Counted from the stretch's first letter, positions 24,639-33,817 are shown. The stretch: DNA of 64,000 nt from Pseudomonas aylmerensis (GCF_001702265.1 NZ_MAUE01000045.1:645767-709766); one strand, 5' to 3'. Numbers and translations: made by a program. Notes: generated by a model from the letters alone, not told the origin.

Positions 24639-27089
24639 TCAAGCCGGCAGCGGGCGGGTTACTGAAGGGGCGCTGTGGGCCGGCGCGCTCGGCAGGCGAG
24701 TCAGGCGCAGGGCGTTGAGCACCACGGTCAACGAACTGAGGGACATGCCGATCGCCGCCCAGATCGGGGTGATCCAACCGAGGGCGGCAAACGGCAGCAT
24801 CAGGCCATTGTACAGCCCGGCCCACAGCAGGTTCTCAATGATTACCCGGCGGGTGCGCCGCGCCAGGCTGAAGGCTTGCACCAGCGCGTCGAGGCGGTTG
24901 GACAGCAGCACCGCATCGGCGCTGGTCTTGGCCAGATCAGTGGCCGAGCCCATGGCCACGCTGATATCGGCAGCGGCGAGTACCGGCACATCGTTGACGC
25001 CATCGCCGAGCATCAACACCGTGCGGCCTTGCTGGTGCAAGCGTTGCAACACCTGCAGTTTGTCGTCGGGGCGCAGGCCGCCGTGGGCTTCGTCGATGCC
25101 CAGCTCAGCGGCGACACTCGCGACCATCGGCGAGGTGTCCCCCGACAGCAGCAGCGTGCGCCAGCCACGCGCCTTGCACGCGGCCAGCAACGCGGGTGCG
25201 TCGCTGCGCAGGCGGTCGTCCAGCACGAACCAGGCGAGGGCGCCGTCACGGTCACCGAGCAGCAGCCATTGGCCGGCTTCGTTCGGCGAGGCCGGCATCG
25301 GGCAGCCACTGAGTTCGCAGACAAACCCCGGCTGGCCGATGCGCAGCAGGCGTTCACCGACGCGGCCTTCCAGGCCGAGCCCGGGGAAACTCAGCACTTC
25401 ATCGGCGGCCATGGGCGCGCGGCCAAACGCGCGGGCAATCGGGTGTTCGGAGCGATTTTCGAGGGCGGCGGCGAGGGCCAGGCACAAGTCGCTGCTGGTG
25501 GCGCCCAAGGTGCGGATGGCTTTGAGTGCCAGGCGGCCTTCAGTGAGGGTGCCGGTCTTGTCGAAAATCACCGTGTCGATCTGGTTCAAGCCTTCGAGCA
25601 CGTGGCCCCGGGTCAGCAGCAGGCCGAGTTTGTGCAGGGTGCCGGTGGCGGCGGTGAGGGCGGTCGGCGTGGCCAGGGACAGCGCGCACGGGCAGGTCGC
25701 AACCAGCATCGCCAGCACGATCCAGAACGCCCGCGACGCATCCAGCTCCCACCACACCAGGCCGATCACCGCCGCGGCGATCAGCGAGCACAACAGGAAC
25801 CACTGCGCGGCGCGGTCGGCGATCTGCGCCAGGCGCGGTTTCTCGGCCTGGGCCCGCTCCAGCAGGCGCACGATGGCGGACAGGCGCGTGTCATGGCCCA
25901 AGGCCCGCACCTCGACCTTCAGGGCGCCCTCGACATTCAGGGTGCCGGCAGTCACCGCATCGCCCGCGCGCCGCGGTTGCGGCAGGTATTCGCCGGTGAG
26001 CAGCGATTCATCGATGCTCGATTGACCGTCGAGGATCACCCCGTCCGCAGGCAGTACCGCGCCGGGATGCACCAGCACCCGGTCGCCCACCGCCAGTTCG
26101 CTCAAGAGGATGCGCTCGCTCTGGCCATCCCCCTTCAGGCGCAGGCACGAGGCCGGCAGCAGGTTGACCAATTGCGCGGTGGCCGCCGCCGTCCGCTCGC
26201 GTGCGCGGCGCTCCAGGTAACGGCCGGCGAGCAGGAACAGGGCGAACATGCCGACGGCGTCGAAGTACAACTCGCCGACCCCGGTAATCGCCGTCCAGAT
26301 ACCGGCCAGATAGGCCCCGCCAATCGCCAGGGATACCGACACATCCATGGTCAGGTGGCGGGTGCGCAGATCGCGCAGGGCGCCTTTGAAAAACGGCGCA
26401 CAGCTGTAGAACACGATGGGTGTTGTCAGAAACATCGCCACCCAACGCAGGATCACGTGCAGCTCGGGGCTCAGGTCGATATTGAATTCCGGCCAGGTGG
26501 CCATGGTCGCCATCATCGCCTGGAACCACAGCAAGCCGGCCACGCCCAATTGGCGCAGGGCCAGGCGGTTTTCGCTGGCCAATTGCTCGGCGGCACGGTC
26601 GGCCTGATACGGGTGCGCGGCGTAGCCGATGTGGCGCAGTTCGCTGAGCAGTTGGCTCAACGGCAACTGGCCATCGGCCCAGCGCACCTGCAGGCGATGG
26701 TTGGACAGGTTCAACCGCGCCTCGGCGACGGCGGGCAGGCTGCGCAGGTGTTTTTCGATCAGCCAGCCACAGGCCGCGCAGCTGATGCCTTCCATCAGCA
26801 GTGTCGCTTCGGCGAGATCGCCGTCGTGGCGCACGAAGGGTTTTTGCACGTCGGCGCGGTCATACAGCGCCAGTTCGTCGACCAGTTGCACGGGCAGCGC
26901 CTCGGGGTTGGCCGAGGCTTCGCTGCGGTGCTGGTAATAGCTTTCCAGGCCCCCGGCCACGATGGCTTCGGCCACGGCCTGGCAGCCGGGGCAGCACAGC
27001 TCGCGGCGCTCGCCGAGGATCACCGCCGTGAAGCGGCTGCCGGGCGGGACGGGGAGGGCGCAGTGGTAGCAGGGGGTTGGGCTGGTCAT
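24639..27089 (-). CDS. ccoI: Copper-translocating P-type ATPase CcoI
   Basis: 816 residues. N-terminal Cys-rich part (CYHCALPVPPG, CCPGC), a heavy-metal domain with GISCAACGW, transmembrane helices, CPC motif TCPCALSLATPTA, phosphorylation site DKTGTLTEG, and GDGVNDVPVLAAADIS. It is the FixI/CcoI type that exports copper toward the periplasm for assembly of the CuB centre of cbb3 oxidase. It is followed by ccoS and separated from ccoH by a REP pair. Confidence 0.96.
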   Translation of the reverse strand: MTSPTPCYHCALPVPPGSRFTAVILGERRELCCPGCQAVAEAIVAGGLESYYQHRSEASANPEALPVQLVDELALYDRADVQKPFVRHDGDLAEATLLMEGISCAACGWLIEKHLRSLPAVAEARLNLSNHRLQVRWADGQLPLSQLLSELRHIGYAAHPYQADRAAEQLASENRLALRQLGVAGLLWFQAMMATMATWPEFNIDLSPELHVILRWVAMFLTTPIVFYSCAPFFKGALRDLRTRHLTMDVSVSLAIGGAYLAGIWTAITGVGELYFDAVGMFALFLLAGRYLERRARERTAAATAQLVNLLPASCLRLKGDGQSERILLSELAVGDRVLVHPGAVLPADGVILDGQSSIDESLLTGEYLPQPRRAGDAVTAGTLNVEGALKVEVRALGHDTRLSAIVRLLERAQAEKPRLAQIADRAAQWFLLCSLIAAAVIGLVWWELDASRAFWIVLAMLVATCPCALSLATPTALTAATGTLHKLGLLLTRGHVLEGLNQIDTVIFDKTGTLTEGRLALKAIRTLGATSSDLCLALAAALENRSEHPIARAFGRAPMAADEVLSFPGLGLEGRVGERLLRIGQPGFVCELSGCPMPASPNEAGQWLLLGDRDGALAWFVLDDRLRSDAPALLAACKARGWRTLLLSGDTSPMVASVAAELGIDEAHGGLRPDDKLQVLQRLHQQGRTVLMLGDGVNDVPVLAAADISVAMGSATDLAKTSADAVLLSNRLDALVQAFSLARRTRRVIIENLLWAGLYNGLMLPFAALGWITPIWAAIGMSLSSLTVVLNALRLTRLPSAPAHSAPSVTRPLPA

Positions 27090-27118
27090 GGGTAGGGATT
27101 CTAGCCGGCTGGGAGGGC

Positions 27119-27189
27119 CGCATCGCCGGCAAGCCGGCTCCTGCAGGGTAACGCGTCAGGCCTGCAGGCGCCGGCTTGCCGACGATGCG
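27119..27189. repeat. REP inverted pair inside the ccoGHIS cluster
   Basis: CGCATCGCCGGCAAGCCGGC at the left and GCCGGCTTGCCGACGATGCG at the right, with CCTGCAGG inner arms, between ccoH and ccoI. It would form a long hairpin in the operon mRNA. Confidence 0.88.
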
Positions 27190-27204
27190 CGAAGCGCAGG
27201 TGGA

Positions 27205-27744
27205 TTATTTTTTCAGGTCTTCGGCACCCTGCAGTGGCTCATCACCCAGCAGCAAGTCCTTGTCGTGGCTGACCTGTTCTTCTTCGAACATGCGCCAGGT
27301 GCGGTCACCTTCCACGCCGAGCAACTCGACGAAACGACGGCCTTCGACTTTGTCGGTGACCTGGCCGATGTAGCGGCCGGCTTCGCTGTCGCTGCGGGCC
27401 AGGTTGATTCTGCGATCCTTTTCCGGCTGGGTCGGGGAGATCAGGTTCAGTTCCAGGGTCGCCGGGTTGCTGTTGCCGGTCAGGTGCACGTCGACTTCGC
27501 CGGTCAGTTCGTCCAGGTGCACCTTGGCGCGCAGTTGCAGGGTCTGGGCCAGCAGTTCGCGGTCCAGAGAGCGGTTGATGCCTTTGCCGGCCTCGTAGTA
27601 GTTGTCGTTGACCAGGTTGTCCGGGTTGTTCACCGCGATGGTCACCATGGACAAGGTCAAGGTCACCGAGCAGGCCAGGATCCCAATGATGATCCAGGGC
27701 CAGAGGTGCTTGTACCAGGGGCTTGCGGCAGTAGCTACGGACAT
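27205..27744 (-). CDS. ccoH: cbb3 oxidase maturation protein CcoH (FixH family)
   Basis: 179 residues with one N-terminal membrane helix (YKHLWPWIIIGILACSVTLT) and a FixH-type periplasmic domain (NNPDNLVNDNYYEAGKGIN). CcoH stays attached to the cbb3 complex during assembly. ATG 27744 is preferred to ATG 27750 because the GAGAG ribosome site is directly against the latter. Confidence 0.92.
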   Translation of the reverse strand: MSVATAASPWYKHLWPWIIIGILACSVTLTLSMVTIAVNNPDNLVNDNYYEAGKGINRSLDRELLAQTLQLRAKVHLDELTGEVDVHLTGNSNPATLELNLISPTQPEKDRRINLARSDSEAGRYIGQVTDKVEGRRFVELLGVEGDRTWRMFEEEQVSHDKDLLLGDEPLQGAEDLKK

Positions 27745-27759
27745 TCTCATGCTCTCTGT

Positions 27760-29178
27760 TTAACGGACTTGTGGGCCGATGAATCGGCTCTTGGCTTCGA
27801 TCTGGACGCTGGTGTCATCGGCATCGCGCAGGATGAAGGTCACCTCGTTGGTGCTCGACGGCAACTGCTCCGGCGCACTCGACAGCTCCACCGGCATGCT
27901 GACGATATCGCCGGCGGCCACCTTGATTTCGCGCCGGCCCTGCAGCTTGAGATCCGGCAGGCCGGCGGCGTCGAGCACGTAGGTGTGGTCGCGCTGGTCC
28001 TTGTTCATGATCTTCAGGCTGTAGACGTTTTCGATCCGGCCCTCGGCGTTTTCGCGGTACAGCACGCGATCTTTGCTGACGTCGAAACCCACCAGCGAGC
28101 GCATGAAAAATGCCCCGACCAGCAGCCCTATCATCGCCAGCAACACCAGCGCGTAACCAATCAGGCGCGGGCGCAATTTGTGGGTCTTCTGCCCGGACAG
28201 GTTGTGCTCGGTGGTGTAGCTGATCAGGCCGCGCGGGTACTCCATCTTGTCCATGATGTTGTCGCAGGCATCGATGCAGGCGGCGCAACCGATGCACTCG
28301 ATTTGCAGGCCGTCGCGGATGTCGATGCCGGTGGGGCAGACCTGCACGCACATCGTGCAGTCGATGCAATCGCCGAGGCCCTGGGCCTTGTAGTCGACAC
28401 CCTTTTTACGCGGGCCACGCACTTCGCCACGGCGGGGGTCATAGGAGACGATCAGGGTGTCCTTGTCGAACATCACGCTCTGGAAGCGCGCATACGGGCA
28501 CATGTAGATACACACCTGTTCGCGCAGCCAGCCGGCATTGCCGTAGGTGGCGAGGGTGAAGAACCCGACCCAGAAATACGACCAGCCGTCGGCCTGGCCG
28601 GTGAAGAAGTCGAACACCAGTTCGCGGATCGGCGAGAAGTAGCCGACAAAGGTCATGCCCGTGACAAACCCGATCAACAGCCACAGGGTGTGCTTGCTGA
28701 ATTTGCGCAGGAACTTGTTGATGCCCATGGGCGCTTTATCGAGCTTGATGCGCTGGTTGCGGTCGCCTTCGGTGACTTTTTCGCACCACATGAAGATCCA
28801 CGTCCACACGCTTTGCGGGCAGGTATACCCACACCACACGCGGCCGGCGTACACCGTGATGAAGAACAGGCCAAACGCCGCCACGATGAGGATGCCCGAG
28901 AGCAGGATGAAGTCCTGGGGCCAGAAGGTTGCGCCAAAAATGAAGAACTTGCGCTCCGGCAGGTTCCACCACACTGCCTGGTGTCCGCCCCAGTTCAGCC
29001 ACACCGTGCCGAAGTAGAGCAGGAACAGGCCGGCGCCACCGAGCATGCGCAAGTTGCGGAACAGGCCGGTGAAGGCGCGGGTGTAGATTTTCTCTCGCGA
29101 CGCATAAAGGTCGACGGATTGACTGGCGTTTTTGGCAGGCGGGGTAACGTCATGTACCGGTATCTGGTTGCTCATCAT
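27760..29178 (-). CDS. ccoG: cbb3 oxidase accessory protein CcoG (FixG family)
   Basis: 472 residues. Polytopic N-terminal half (LFLLYFGTVWLNWGGHQ and more helices, with CGYTCPQSVWTWIF and CIYMCPYARFQS), then two [4Fe-4S] motifs: CIDCTMCVQVCPTGID and CIGCAACIDACDN. The C-terminal ~120 residues form an exported Ig-like domain. CcoG has been described as a cupric reductase that supplies Cu(I) to the oxidase. The start is one of two adjacent ATGs (29178 or 29175). A near-consensus ANR box lies about 150 bases upstream. Confidence 0.94.
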   Translation of the reverse strand: MMSNQIPVHDVTPPAKNASQSVDLYASREKIYTRAFTGLFRNLRMLGGAGLFLLYFGTVWLNWGGHQAVWWNLPERKFFIFGATFWPQDFILLSGILIVAAFGLFFITVYAGRVWCGYTCPQSVWTWIFMWCEKVTEGDRNQRIKLDKAPMGINKFLRKFSKHTLWLLIGFVTGMTFVGYFSPIRELVFDFFTGQADGWSYFWVGFFTLATYGNAGWLREQVCIYMCPYARFQSVMFDKDTLIVSYDPRRGEVRGPRKKGVDYKAQGLGDCIDCTMCVQVCPTGIDIRDGLQIECIGCAACIDACDNIMDKMEYPRGLISYTTEHNLSGQKTHKLRPRLIGYALVLLAMIGLLVGAFFMRSLVGFDVSKDRVLYRENAEGRIENVYSLKIMNKDQRDHTYVLDAAGLPDLKLQGRREIKVAAGDIVSMPVELSSAPEQLPSSTNEVTFILRDADDTSVQIEAKSRFIGPQVR

Positions 29179-29328
29179 TGCATCCCACGGCGGTGGAGAT
29201 TTGCCTCGGCCAGTACGTGCCAACCGGGGTCAAATTAAGGGTGTTGCAGTGGCCTAATGATACGCCCCCGACAGTGCGCAAAGGGTGCGACCTTTGGTCG
29301 CGTTGGGGGAAATCAATTGATGGTGTAC

Positions 29329-29342
29329 GTGACCTGGATCAA
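29329..29342 (-). promoter_or_regulatory. ANR-like box upstream of ccoG
   Basis: Minus-strand TTGATCCAGGTCAC, one mismatch from TTGAT-N4-GTCAA. It lies between ccoG and the toxin gene, so the ccoG cluster keeps its own oxygen control despite the insertion upstream. Two copies of ATCAATTGA (29312 and 29338) overlap this region. Confidence 0.55.
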
Positions 29343-29382
29343 TTGACTTGAGAAGTATGGACGGTTTTTGCCGGTGAGCAGG

Positions 29383-29793
29383 TCATTCGTCCCACGGATT
29401 TATCAGGGCAACACCACTGGACTTGAAGTCGCTGATGTTACGCGTCACCACGGTGAGCCCATGCACCAGCGCAGTTGCGGCAATCAAGGCGTCACTTTCG
29501 TTAGCTTGGTCCGGCACCTGTAAATGGGCACAGCGCAGCGCAACGGCGGCATCAACCGGCAATATTCTGGCATCGAACGCTGGCATTACATGACGTTTGA
29601 GCCACGTACGCAGCACTTTCCCCTGGGCCGGGTCTCGGCGCTCCATCCGCAGTACGCCGGTTTCCAGTTCTTTCAGCGTAATTGCTGAGATAAACATGCG
29701 CGGGGCGATAACGCTTTTTGCCCAGGCGACCACTCTTGCGTCAGCCTGAGGTTTACGAAGTTCAGAGATTACGTTGGTGTCGAGTAGGTACAT
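29383..29793 (-). CDS. PIN-domain toxin (VapC/FitB-like)
   Basis: 136 residues with PIN ribonuclease residues: N-terminal MYLLDTNVISELRKP (Asp5), KELETGV (Glu), ESDALIAATAL (Asp) and TRNISDF. It is probably an RNA-cleaving toxin neutralised by the upstream antitoxin, whose stop codon directly abuts this ATG (TGAATG). The pair lies between ccoP1 and ccoG, where other pseudomonads have no such genes. Confidence 0.9.
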   Translation of the reverse strand: MYLLDTNVISELRKPQADARVVAWAKSVIAPRMFISAITLKELETGVLRMERRDPAQGKVLRTWLKRHVMPAFDARILPVDAAVALRCAHLQVPDQANESDALIAATALVHGLTVVTRNISDFKSSGVALINPWDE

Positions 29794-30048
29794 TCAAGAG
29801 AAGTCCACGGGGCGGTGAGTGACCACGGCACGTTCGGTTTCAAAGTCGATTTCGGCCGCTTCCGGCATCACCAACAGGTCAACGATGTCGACATTCAGAC
29901 CTGTCAGTTTCTGGTAGTCCTCAATGCTTAGCAGTACATGGGCTGGCTTGCCGCGATCAGTGATAAAAACCGGCCCCTGACGGGCGGCTTTTTTGGCACC
30001 GCTTGTGTCTTGGTTGAATTCCCGACTGGAAATGGTGGTGATAGTCAT
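29794..30048 (-). CDS. Phd/YefM-type antitoxin
   Basis: 84 residues: MTITTISSREFNQDTSGAKK and ARQGPVFITDRGKPAHVLLS match the Phd/YefM DNA-binding domain; the C-terminal part (MPEAAEIDFETERAV) would wrap the toxin. The start may be ATG 30048 or ATG 30054; spacing to the AAGGGG ribosome site favours 30048. A nearly perfect palindrome upstream is a likely autoregulatory site. Confidence 0.88.
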   Translation of the reverse strand: MTITTISSREFNQDTSGAKKAARQGPVFITDRGKPAHVLLSIEDYQKLTGLNVDIVDLLVMPEAAEIDFETERAVVTHRPVDFS

Positions 30049-30075
30049 GGGCATCCCCCCTTCGGTAGATTTAAT

Positions 30076-30091
30076 GTAGTTACGTTACTAC
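30076..30091 (-). promoter_or_regulatory. Candidate autoregulatory operator of the toxin-antitoxin pair
   Basis: GTAGTTACGTTACTAC, a 16-bp palindrome with one symmetric mismatch, 28 bases upstream of the antitoxin start codon. Phd-type antitoxins usually bind such palindromes at their own promoter. Confidence 0.6.
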
Positions 30092-30167
30092 TTTGTGGCG
30101 GTGGGCGACAAGCTCGATATTACGAGCGGTTGAGCATTCGGCCGTTGAAATGGCAGCAGCCAGAAAC

Positions 30168-30196
30168 GACAAAGCCCCGTGATTCGGGGCTTTGTC
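30168..30196 (-). terminator. Terminator after ccoP1
   Basis: Perfect 11-bp arms GACAAAGCCCC / GGGGCTTTGTC with loop GTGATTC, 12 bases past the ccoP1 stop codon. Only a weak T-rich stretch follows on the minus strand. It separates the oxidase operon from the toxin-antitoxin insertion. Confidence 0.7.
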
Positions 30197-30207
30197 ATGA
30201 CTAAGGC

Positions 30208-31185
30208 TTACTGCTCTTCAGTCTTCTTGTCCCCATGGGACAAGCTGTACACATACGCCGCGAGCAGGTGCACCTTGTCGTTGCCCTGCAGTTGCTCCTG
30301 CGCAGGCATCTGGCCCTGGCGGCCCCAGCGGATGGTCTGCTGCAGTTGCGCGAAGCTCGAGCCGTAGATGAACGCGCCCGGGTGAGTCAGGTCGGGTGCG
30401 CCCATGGCGGGGGTGCCTTTGCCGGCCGGGCCATGGCAGGCCACGCAGTTGGCGGCGAAGAGTTTCTCGCCGTTGGCCACGTCAGCCTTGGTACCTTCCG
30501 GCAGCTTGCGCCCATCGAGGTTGGTGACGACGAAGGCAGCCACATCGGCCACGCCCTGTTCCTTGAGGATATCAAGCCAGGCCGGCATCACTGCATGGCG
30601 GCCCTTCATGATGGTTTCCTTGATGGTGGCCGGCTCGCCACCCCAGCGCCAGTCGGCGTCGGTCAGGTTGGGGAAGCCATAGGCACCCTTGGCGTCGGAG
30701 CCGTGGCAGACCGAGCAGTTGGAGGCGAACAGGCGGCCACCCATCTTCAGGGCCTGTGGGTCCTTGGCGACTTCCTCAATTGGCATCGACGCGAATTTGG
30801 CGAAGATCGGCCCGAACTTGGCGTCCGACCTGGCCATTTCCTTTTCCCATTCGTGCACGCCGGTCCAGCCGGTCTGGCCGTTGGCGAAGGGGGTTTGCTT
30901 GTCGTTGTCGAGGTAGTTGTAGCCCGGCAGCAGGCCTTTCCAGTTGCCCAGGCCGGGGTAGAGCGCCAGGTAACCGAGGGCGAAAATGATGGTGCCGACG
31001 AACAGCATGAACCACCACTTGGGCAGCGGGTTGTCGTACTCCTCGATGCCGTCGAACGAGTGGCCGACGGTCTCGTCGGTCTGCTCGGCGCGCTGGCCCT
31101 TGCGGGTCGACAGCAGCAGCCAGGTCAGGGCGAAAATGGTACCCAGACTGAGGACTGTGACGTACAGACTCCAGAACGTAGTCAT
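30208..31185 (-). CDS. ccoP1: cbb3 cytochrome c oxidase subunit III (dihaem), copy 1
   Basis: 325 residues. N-terminal membrane helices (VTVLSLGTIFALTWLLL and WWFMLFVGTIIFALGYLAL), GIEEYDNPLPKWW family motif, then two cytochrome c domains with haem sites CSVCH and CVACH. It passes electrons from soluble cytochromes to CcoO/CcoN. It overlaps ccoQ1 by 4 bases. Compared with copy 2 it has a ~20-residue insert after the second helix (LPGYNYLDND onward) and a charged KKTEEQ tail. Confidence 0.96.
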   Translation of the reverse strand: MTTFWSLYVTVLSLGTIFALTWLLLSTRKGQRAEQTDETVGHSFDGIEEYDNPLPKWWFMLFVGTIIFALGYLALYPGLGNWKGLLPGYNYLDNDKQTPFANGQTGWTGVHEWEKEMARSDAKFGPIFAKFASMPIEEVAKDPQALKMGGRLFASNCSVCHGSDAKGAYGFPNLTDADWRWGGEPATIKETIMKGRHAVMPAWLDILKEQGVADVAAFVVTNLDGRKLPEGTKADVANGEKLFAANCVACHGPAGKGTPAMGAPDLTHPGAFIYGSSFAQLQQTIRWGRQGQMPAQEQLQGNDKVHLLAAYVYSLSHGDKKTEEQ

Positions 31186-31367
31186 TCTTTGTTACTCCTA
31201 GAAGCTTGCTCGACGTGCTTGATGGCTTCGGGATCATCCGCAAAGGGCAGCATGGTCGCGTCGTCAAACTCCGACTTGCGTCGCGGGCTGAACACCCACA
31301 GCGCCAGGCCGACAAAGGCCACCATCACTACAACGGTGCCCAGGCCTCGAATCATCCCGATATCCAT
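31182..31367 (-). CDS. ccoQ1: cbb3 oxidase subunit CcoQ, copy 1
   Basis: 61 residues: one membrane helix (IRGLGTVVVMVAFVGLALWV) then FSPRRKSEFDDATMLPFADD, the CcoQ signature. It stabilises the complex. ATG 31367 has GGTGA 5 bases upstream; a GTG at 31376 overlapping the ccoO1 stop is the alternative. Confidence 0.92.
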   Translation of the reverse strand: MDIGMIRGLGTVVVMVAFVGLALWVFSPRRKSEFDDATMLPFADDPEAIKHVEQASRSNKE

Positions 31368-31372
31368 GTAGG

Positions 31373-31981
31373 TCACCGTTTGCTTTTGATGATGGTGCCA
31401 AGGCCTTGCAGGTAGGCCACCAATGCGTCCATTTCAGTCTTGCCCTTCACGGCTGCAGCGGCACCGGCGATGTCTTCGTCGGTGTAGGGCACGCCCAGGG
31501 TGCGCAAGACTTCCATCTTCTTCGCGGTGTCCTTGCCGTCGAGCTTGTTTTCCACGAGGAACGGGTACGCCGGCATTTTCGACTCAGGCACCACGTTGCG
31601 CGGGTTGTACAAGTGCGCACGTTGCCAGTCATCGGAGTAACGCCCGCCGACACGGGCCAGGTCCGGGCCGGTGCGCTTGGAACCCCACAGGAACGGGTGG
31701 TCCCACACGCTTTCGCCGGCAACCGAGTAGTGGCCGTAGCGTTCGGTCTCGGCGCGGAACGGGCGGATCATCTGCGAGTGGCAGCCGACACAGCCGTTGG
31801 CGATGTAGACGTCGCGGCCTTCCAGTTCAAGTGCGGTGCGCGGCTTCATGCCTTCGACCGGCTTGTTGGTCACGTCCTGGAAAAACAGCGGGACGATCTG
31901 GGTCAGGCCGCCGATGCTCACGGCGATGACCATGAAGAAGGCCAGCAGGCCGATATTCTTCTCGACTACTTCATGCTTCAT
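31373..31981 (-). CDS. ccoO1: cbb3 cytochrome c oxidase subunit II (monohaem), copy 1
   Basis: 202 residues with an N-terminal membrane helix (NIGLLAFFMVIAVSIGGLTQ) and one haem c site CVGCH, followed by SQMIRPFRAETERYGHYS and WGSKRTGPDLARVG, all typical of CcoO. The stop codon of ccoN1 and the ATG of ccoO1 share one base (TGATG), so translation is coupled. Confidence 0.97.
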   Translation of the reverse strand: MKHEVVEKNIGLLAFFMVIAVSIGGLTQIVPLFFQDVTNKPVEGMKPRTALELEGRDVYIANGCVGCHSQMIRPFRAETERYGHYSVAGESVWDHPFLWGSKRTGPDLARVGGRYSDDWQRAHLYNPRNVVPESKMPAYPFLVENKLDGKDTAKKMEVLRTLGVPYTDEDIAGAAAAVKGKTEMDALVAYLQGLGTIIKSKR

Positions 31982-33423
31982 CAGTGGGCTCCCACAACGG
32001 CGATCTTGGCGGCGGCTTCGGCTTCTGCAGGGTCGGAGGCGCGCACGGTGCGCCAGACGTTGTAGGCCATGAACAGCATGCCGGCGGCAAAGAACGTACC
32101 GCCCAGGGCGCGGACGATGTAGCCCGGGTGGCTGGCTTGCAGCGCTTCGACGAAGGAGTAGGTGAGGGTGCCGTCATCGTTGATCGCACGCCACATCAGG
32201 CCCTGGGTGATGCCGTTGACCCACATCGAGGCGATGTAGAGCACGGTGCCGATGGTGGCCAGCCAGAAGTGCGTGTTGATCAGCCCGACGCTGTGCATCT
32301 GCGCACGGCCGAACAGTTTCGGGATCATGTGGTACAGCGCGCCGATGGAGATCATCGCCACCCAGCCGAGGGCGCCGGCATGAACGTGGCCGATGGTCCA
32401 GTCGGTGTAGTGGGAGAGCGAGTTGACGGTCTTGATCGCCATCATCGGCCCTTCGAAGGTCGACATGCCGTAGAACGCCAGCGAGACCACGAGAAAACGC
32501 AGGATCGGGTCGGTGCGCAACTTATGCCAGGCGCCCGACAGGGTCATCATGCCGTTGATCATGCCGCCCCAGCTCGGAGCCAGGAGGATGATCGACATTG
32601 CCATGCCCAGCGACTGCGCCCAGTCCGGCAGCGCGGTGTAGTGCAGGTGGTGCGGGCCGGCCCAGATGTACAGGGTGATCAGTGCCCAGAAGTGCACGAT
32701 GGACAGGCGGTACGAGTAAATAGGACGTTCGGCCTGTTTCGGCACGAAGTAGTACATCATCCCGAGGAAACCGGTGGTCAGGAAGAAACCCACGGCGTTG
32801 TGGCCGTACCACCACTGGATCATCGCATCCGTCGCCCCGGCGTAGGCCGAGTAGGACTTGAACAGGTTCACCGGCAACGAAGCGTGGTTGACGATGTGCA
32901 GCATCGCCGTGACCAGGATGAAGGCACCGTAGAACCAGTTACCGACATAGATGTGCTTGGTCTTGCGCTTGACGATGGTGCCGAAGAACACCACCGCATA
33001 GGTCACCCAGACGATGGCGAGCAGGATCGCGATCGGCCATTCCAGCTCGGCGTATTCCTTGGTGGTGGTGTAGCCCAGCGGCAGGGTGACGATGGCGCTG
33101 ACGATGACCGCTTGCCAACCCCAGAAGGTGAAGGCCGCGAGACTGTCGGAGATCAGTCGCGTCTGGCAGGTGCGCTGCACGACATAGTAGGAGGTGGCAA
33201 ACAATGCACATCCGCCGAAGGCGAAAATCACCAGGTTGGTGTGCAGCGGGCGCAGGCGGCCGAAGGTCGTCCAGGGCAAGCCGAAATTCAATTCCGGCCA
33301 GACCAGTTGCGAGGCGATGAACACCCCGAGCCCCATGCCAAGGATCCCCCAGACCACCGTCATGATGGCGAACTGGCGGACTACCTTATAGTTATAAGCA
33401 GTCGGACTGATTGCTGTGCTCAT
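31981..33423 (-). CDS. ccoN1: cbb3 cytochrome c oxidase subunit I, copy 1
   Basis: 480 residues, the catalytic haem-copper subunit that reduces oxygen with high affinity. Twelve hydrophobic helices; metal-ligand His lie in LRPLHTNLVIFAF, WWYGHNAVGF, YIWAGPHHLHYTALP and DWTIGHVHAGALG. The start is MSTAISPTAYNYKVV at 33423; a frame extension to 33603 is not family-like. First gene of ccoNOQP-1, with an ANR-like box about 85 bases upstream. Confidence 0.97.
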   Translation of the reverse strand: MSTAISPTAYNYKVVRQFAIMTVVWGILGMGLGVFIASQLVWPELNFGLPWTTFGRLRPLHTNLVIFAFGGCALFATSYYVVQRTCQTRLISDSLAAFTFWGWQAVIVSAIVTLPLGYTTTKEYAELEWPIAILLAIVWVTYAVVFFGTIVKRKTKHIYVGNWFYGAFILVTAMLHIVNHASLPVNLFKSYSAYAGATDAMIQWWYGHNAVGFFLTTGFLGMMYYFVPKQAERPIYSYRLSIVHFWALITLYIWAGPHHLHYTALPDWAQSLGMAMSIILLAPSWGGMINGMMTLSGAWHKLRTDPILRFLVVSLAFYGMSTFEGPMMAIKTVNSLSHYTDWTIGHVHAGALGWVAMISIGALYHMIPKLFGRAQMHSVGLINTHFWLATIGTVLYIASMWVNGITQGLMWRAINDDGTLTYSFVEALQASHPGYIVRALGGTFFAAGMLFMAYNVWRTVRASDPAEAEAAAKIAVVGAH

Positions 33424-33507
33424 TCTAAGGTTCCACGGTTTAGGTTTTTTTATAGGTAAAATCGGCCGCAAGTATGTAGAAAGCGAGGGGCCATTGCAAC
33501 GCAATGA

Positions 33508-33521
33508 CTGACCTGTATCAA
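33508..33521 (-). promoter_or_regulatory. ANR-like box upstream of ccoN1
   Basis: Minus-strand TTGATACAGGTCAG, one mismatch from TTGAT-N4-GTCAA. It is weaker than the copy-2 box, which fits the idea that copy 1 is expressed more constitutively in Pseudomonas. Confidence 0.5.
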
Positions 33522-33817
33522 TGCGTTCCACGCCAGATTCTGCGCCCTTTCCATGTTTTGCGTAGGGACAAAATCCGAAATCGAAAGCTGATCGAGTGGA
33601 CAAGAATTTTCACAGGCCGCAGCGGGCAACGCCGTGCGCTCTGAACCGGTCCACTGTGCAAGGAAGCGTAGACCCGATTGGCAGGGGGGGAAAGTGGTGC
33701 TTTGGAAGGGTGTGACGAACTGACGCAGAGCGGCAGCCATAAGTGGCAAGTTGCATGCCGCAGGAAAAAACGGCTGCAAGATCCAAGTTGGGAACTCTTC
33801 TCTTGCAGCCTGACACT

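Noticed and set aside
33450..33779. 109-codon minus-strand frame upstream of ccoN1
   Set aside because: No ribosome site or family features; it overlaps the ccoN1 regulatory region.
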